Shown here piece by piece: positions 6,191-8,417 of a DNA stretch of 8,417 nucleotides. Origin of the DNA: Pseudomonadota bacterium (GTDB lineage: Bacteria > Pseudomonadota > Alphaproteobacteria > Rhizobiales > Kaistiaceae); assembly GCA_023433185.1 (NCBI GenBank), contig JAEZEN010000113.1, forward strand, positions 1 through 8,417, in the 5' to 3' direction. The translations under genes and the position numbers were made by a program. Within the stretch, counting starts at the first letter, position 1; every line of letters starts with the position of its first letter. Below the pieces are notes generated by a model, which saw only the letters and a list, made by a program, of their open reading frames with translations, ran no database searches and was not told the DNA's origin.

Positions 6191-6595
6191 CTAGGTCTGG
6201 GGTTTGTCCGGCGCCGCCGGGGGCGGCGGGGCGGGGCGCGCCGACTGCCAGGGCCAGCGGCCCTCGATCTCGACCTGGAGCGACAGGCTGAGGAAGGTGC
6301 GGACGATGACGATGCCGCCGAGGATGATCAGGCTGTCGATCGTCGGGTCGAGGGTGATGGTGCGGATGATGTCGGCGGCGATCAGGAACTCGAGGCCGAG
6401 CAGGATGCCCCGGCCGAGCGTGGCGCGGAACGGCTGGAAGCCGGTCGCCCAGCCGCCATGGCCGAAACCGCCCCGGACATAGACCGCGGTGGCCACCACC
6501 GCGGCGAGGACGATGACGGCGACGCCGGCGAGCTCGATCGCGGCGATCACCACCCGGAGGAACGAGGCGTCGATGGCGCTGTGGGGGAAGCTCAT
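6191..6595 (-). CDS. DUF1622 integral membrane protein
   Basis: A 134-residue protein of unknown function recognised as DUF1622 by FRATLGRGILLGLEFLIAADIIRTI followed by VRTFLSLSLQVEIEGRWPW. Three transmembrane helices are likely: about 13-39, 61-78 and 86-105. Charged residues fall inside or at the edge of them (E20, E68, D74, R98), unusual for a purely structural membrane protein and compatible with transport or gating. The cytoplasmic or periplasmic tail (about 111-134) is Pro/Ala-rich. The ATG at 6593-6595 has TAGG six bases upstream and lies 6 bp after the AmpH-like stop codon; its own stop lies 12 bp before the CNB protein 2 start. This packing implies co-transcription and coordinated dosage with the CNB protein. 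No activity is established for the family. Confidence 0.88.
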   Translation of the reverse strand: MSFPHSAIDASFLRVVIAAIELAGVAVIVLAAVVATAVYVRGGFGHGGWATGFQPFRATLGRGILLGLEFLIAADIIRTITLDPTIDSLIILGGIVIVRTFLSLSLQVEIEGRWPWQSARPAPPPPAAPDKPQT

Positions 6596-6601
6596 GACGG
6601 C

Positions 6602-7750
6602 CTAGCGGGGCGCGAGAGTGGCGATGAGGTCGTTGGCCACCCTGGCCATTTCCATCGCCGCGCCGAACCGGAACTGGTTGATGGCGACGAAGACGCCGAC
6701 ATTGCGGCTGGGCGAGAAGGCGCAATAGGTGAAGATGCCCTGGAGGCCGCCGGCCTTCTGCAGGATCAGGGGCCGGCCGCCGTCCGCCTTCATGATGATC
6801 CAGCCGAGGCCGACCGCATCCATGTGGCCGGATTCGTCGTAGCCGAGAACCGGCGACAGGGCGTCGCGCGAGACGTAGGCGGCATGATCGAGGAGGCGCA
6901 TCTCGGCGTGGTCCGCCGAGAGCCGGTCCATGTGCCAGCCGAGCCACTTCAGGATGTCGTTGGGCGTCGAGTAGAGCGAGGACGCGCCCGCCATCACCGG
7001 CGTCGCGGCGACATGCGGCAGCGGCGAGCCGTCGAAGTCGTGGCCCTGCATCAGCCGGTCGTCGTCTCCCGGGCGCAGGTCGAGGATGGTGTCCTCGAGG
7101 CCCGCCGGCGCGATCACCCGTTCCTCGAGCACCTCGGCATAGGGCTTGCCCGCCGCGCTGCCGAGGGCGGCGGCGAGCACATCGAAGGCGAAGTTCGAAT
7201 AGAGCCCGCCGGTGCCCGCCGGGAAGAGCAGCGGATCGTCAGCGAGCGCCCTGGCATAGGCCTCCGCGGTCAGGGTGGAGAAGGGGTCGTCCGGCGGTCC
7301 GGGCGCGCGCTCCACCTCCCGTGGGAGACCCGAGGTGTGGGTTGCAAGGTCGATCAGGCGGACGACATGGCCGTCGCGCGACGGGACCGTGATGCCCCAG
7401 TCGAGGTGAGTCTGGAGCGGGTCGGAGAAGGCGACCGTGCCGTCGGCGACGAGGCTCGCCAGCGTCGCCCCGGTGAACACCTTGGTGATCGAGCCGATCC
7501 GCATCAGCGTGTCGCCGTCGGGGGCCTTGTCGGAGCCCGCGGCCATCGTGCCGAGGCCGACGATGGCGGTCTCGCCGTCCTTGATGACCCCGAGCACCAG
7601 GCCGGGCACGCCGCTGTCGAGATAGAGCACCGTTGCCGGCAGCGTGATCGCCTCCTGGAGGAGCCGTTCGTCGGCCGCGACGGGCATGGCGGTGAGCGCC
7701 AGGGAAACGGCGAGCGTGGCGGCCGCCATGGTGTCGGAGATCCTGATCAT
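6602..7750 (-). CDS. ampH: AmpH-like periplasmic serine hydrolase / penicillin-binding protein (class C beta-lactamase fold)
   Basis: A 382-residue exported enzyme resembling E. coli AmpH, a peptidoglycan DD-carboxypeptidase/endopeptidase. A signal peptide occupies about 1-26 (cleavage near PVAA-DE). The nucleophile motif is S87-I-T-K90 and the second motif Y184-S-N186. Stretches shared with AmpH include LATHTSGLPRE (135-145), YSNFAFDVLAAALG, GKPYAEVLEE, SLYSTPNDILKWL and LGLGW-type VGLGWIIMK. The third motif, KTGG in AmpH, is K332-A-G-G here (Ala codon at 6752-6754). It likely trims or recycles peptidoglycan peptides; a true beta-lactamase role is less likely. I chose the ATG at 7748-7750 because it gives a proper signal peptide; a GTG at 7813 would add 21 residues with no signal character. 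A G-rich Shine-Dalgarno (7764-7771) lies 13 bases upstream, inside a predicted hairpin. First gene of the AmpH-DUF1622-CNB run. Confidence 0.9.
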   Translation of the reverse strand: MIRISDTMAAATLAVSLALTAMPVAADERLLQEAITLPATVLYLDSGVPGLVLGVIKDGETAIVGLGTMAAGSDKAPDGDTLMRIGSITKVFTGATLASLVADGTVAFSDPLQTHLDWGITVPSRDGHVVRLIDLATHTSGLPREVERAPGPPDDPFSTLTAEAYARALADDPLLFPAGTGGLYSNFAFDVLAAALGSAAGKPYAEVLEERVIAPAGLEDTILDLRPGDDDRLMQGHDFDGSPLPHVAATPVMAGASSLYSTPNDILKWLGWHMDRLSADHAEMRLLDHAAYVSRDALSPVLGYDESGHMDAVGLGWIIMKADGGRPLILQKAGGLQGIFTYCAFSPSRNVGVFVAINQFRFGAAMEMARVANDLIATLAPR

Positions 7751-7763
7751 CGCGCTGGTCGAG

Positions 7764-7792
7764 CTCCCCCCTCGTGGCGACAGCCGGGGGAG
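7764..7792 (-). promoter_or_regulatory. Hairpin covering the ampH-like ribosome-binding site
   Basis: Plus-strand CTCCCCC (7764-7770) pairs exactly with GGGGGAG (7786-7792) across a 15-base loop. In the minus-strand mRNA the promoter-distal arm is the G-rich Shine-Dalgarno of the ampH-like gene, so the stem would hide it from ribosomes. There is no U-tract, so termination after the DUF1223 gene is less likely than translational control. Confidence 0.45.
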
Positions 7793-7844
7793 ACTAGCAT
7801 GATCGGCCTTCACGCCAAGCCGTCGTCGCGGCCGGGCAGGGGCG

Positions 7845-8417
7845 TCAGTGCGTGTAATCGATGGTCGCGGCGCCGAGGATCGGGCCGGGCAGGCCGTTGT
7901 CCCGCTCGGTCTGGAGGATCACGGCGCAGCGCGAGACCGAGGCCTGATCGAGTTCGCTCTTGGGGAGGTCGATGGTGACCTCCTTCCCCTTCCACATCGC
8001 GATCGGGCGGAGCTTCCGCACCACGTTGTAGTAGGTCACCGACTTGCCGGTATTCTCGCCGCGCTCGATCGGCACGGTGACCGGGTCGTCGTAGAGGGCG
8101 AGCCAGATGGTCCCCTTGTGCTTGCCCGGGGCAGCGGCGGCGCCGACCGTCACCGTGGTCGAATCGGTCCCCGGAATCATGGTCACCGGCACCGGAAGCG
8201 GCGGACTGGTCTTCAGGGCGGCCTCGATCTGCTGGCGGTTGCTGCCGATGACGTGGGCCGCGCCGTTGACGACGACCTGGGGCGTGTAGACCTGCCGGTC
8301 GCCACGGGCATCGGCATAGGCCTTCTGGCGTACCGTGTTGTCGTGGCTGGCCAGCGTGGCCTTCCAGCCGAGATAGTCCCAGTCGTCGACGGGAAACGAC
8401 AGGGCGAGGATGGCGGG
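7845..8417 (-). CDS. DUF1223 thioredoxin-like secreted protein (C-terminal part)
   Basis: The last 190 codons of a gene that enters from the right edge, ending with TGA at 7845-7847. The frame is open to the window end, so the true start is outside; the internal ATG at 8190-8192 is not the start. The visible part matches the DUF1223 pattern: ALSFPVDDWDYLGWKATLAS, then RQKAYADARGDRQVYTPQVVVNGAAHVIGSNR, then a beta-rich C-terminal half with WKGKEVTIDLPKSELD, CAVILQTERDNGLPGPILGAATI. DUF1223 proteins are typically exported with a thioredoxin-like fold and an N-terminal Cys motif, which would lie beyond the window. The product may work in envelope redox or folding, but this is not established. 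It is 94 bp upstream of the ampH-like start on the same strand and may be co-transcribed. Confidence 0.87.
   Translation of the reverse strand, partial: PAILALSFPVDDWDYLGWKATLASHDNTVRQKAYADARGDRQVYTPQVVVNGAAHVIGSNRQQIEAALKTSPPLPVPVTMIPGTDSTTVTVGAAAAPGKHKGTIWLALYDDPVTVPIERGENTGKSVTYYNVVRKLRPIAMWKGKEVTIDLPKSELDQASVSRCAVILQTERDNGLPGPILGAATIDYTH

Noticed and set aside
5385..6947. 520-codon minus-strand open frame crossing ampH-like, DUF1622, CNB and the spacer
   Set aside because: It is out of frame with three recognised genes and its translation is Arg/His/Pro-rich repeats of codon bias, with no domain.
6602..7750. Calling the AmpH-like protein a true antibiotic-resistance beta-lactamase
   Set aside because: SxxK and YxN are shared by many serine hydrolases. 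The long similarity to AmpH and the cell-wall type context fit a peptidoglycan enzyme better, and nothing specific to resistance is visible.
5729..7978. 749-codon open frame on the plus strand across the CNB, DUF1622 and ampH-like genes
   Set aside because: It spans three well-supported minus-strand genes and their gaps, has low-complexity composition and no family match, so it is a GC-bias artefact.

Overview
The window looks like chromosomal DNA from a high-GC alphaproteobacterium, probably of the Hyphomicrobiales (rhizobial) type. The grounds are strong G/C bias at third codon positions, which creates very long antisense shadow ORFs; a sugar ABC-transporter/LacI-regulator pair; a dCache-PAS-GGDEF-EAL signalling protein; and small DUF families (DUF1622, DUF1223, DUF3307) common in that group. 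Lineage is inferred from gene content only. No tRNA, rRNA, CRISPR array, insertion sequence or phage gene is visible.

Layout. (a) 1-1564: a divergent sugar-uptake control region. On the minus strand is the 5' end of a periplasmic sugar-binding protein of an ABC importer; on the plus strand is a LacI-family repressor. The spacer holds a good promoter (TTGACA-17-TGGAAT) for the transporter, a perfect 14-bp LacI-type operator over its predicted transcription start, a perfect 8-bp stem-loop abutting the operator, and a second, degenerate operator on the repressor side. (b) 1662-4379 (minus): a 905-residue membrane protein with a periplasmic Cache-like sensor, a PAS domain, an intact GGDEF cyclase motif lacking the inhibitory-site arginine, and an intact EAL phosphodiesterase domain. 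(c) 4562-4942 (plus): a 126-residue stand-alone cyclic-nucleotide-binding (CNB) domain protein, convergent with and only 4 bp from a DUF3307 membrane protein (4947-5381, minus). (d) 5382-5683: a 302-bp non-coding spacer carrying a textbook CRP-type palindrome (TGTGA-N6-TCACA) and a 27-bp dyad. (e) 5684-8417 (minus): a run of genes transcribed DUF1223 secreted protein (partial) -> AmpH-like serine hydrolase -> DUF1622 membrane protein -> second stand-alone CNB protein. The last three are tightly spaced (6 and 12 bp) and look like an operon.

How they may work together. Region (a) is a conventional substrate-induced uptake operon. Regions (b)-(e) are rich in nucleotide second-messenger signalling: one c-di-GMP enzyme, two CNB proteins with canonical phosphate-binding cassettes but no output domain, and a CRP-type site. 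Each CNB protein lies beside a small uncharacterised membrane protein (DUF1622, DUF3307). The most interesting hypothesis is that the CNB proteins are detached regulatory subunits for these neighbours. That rests on gene arrangement and intact ligand motifs, not on direct evidence.
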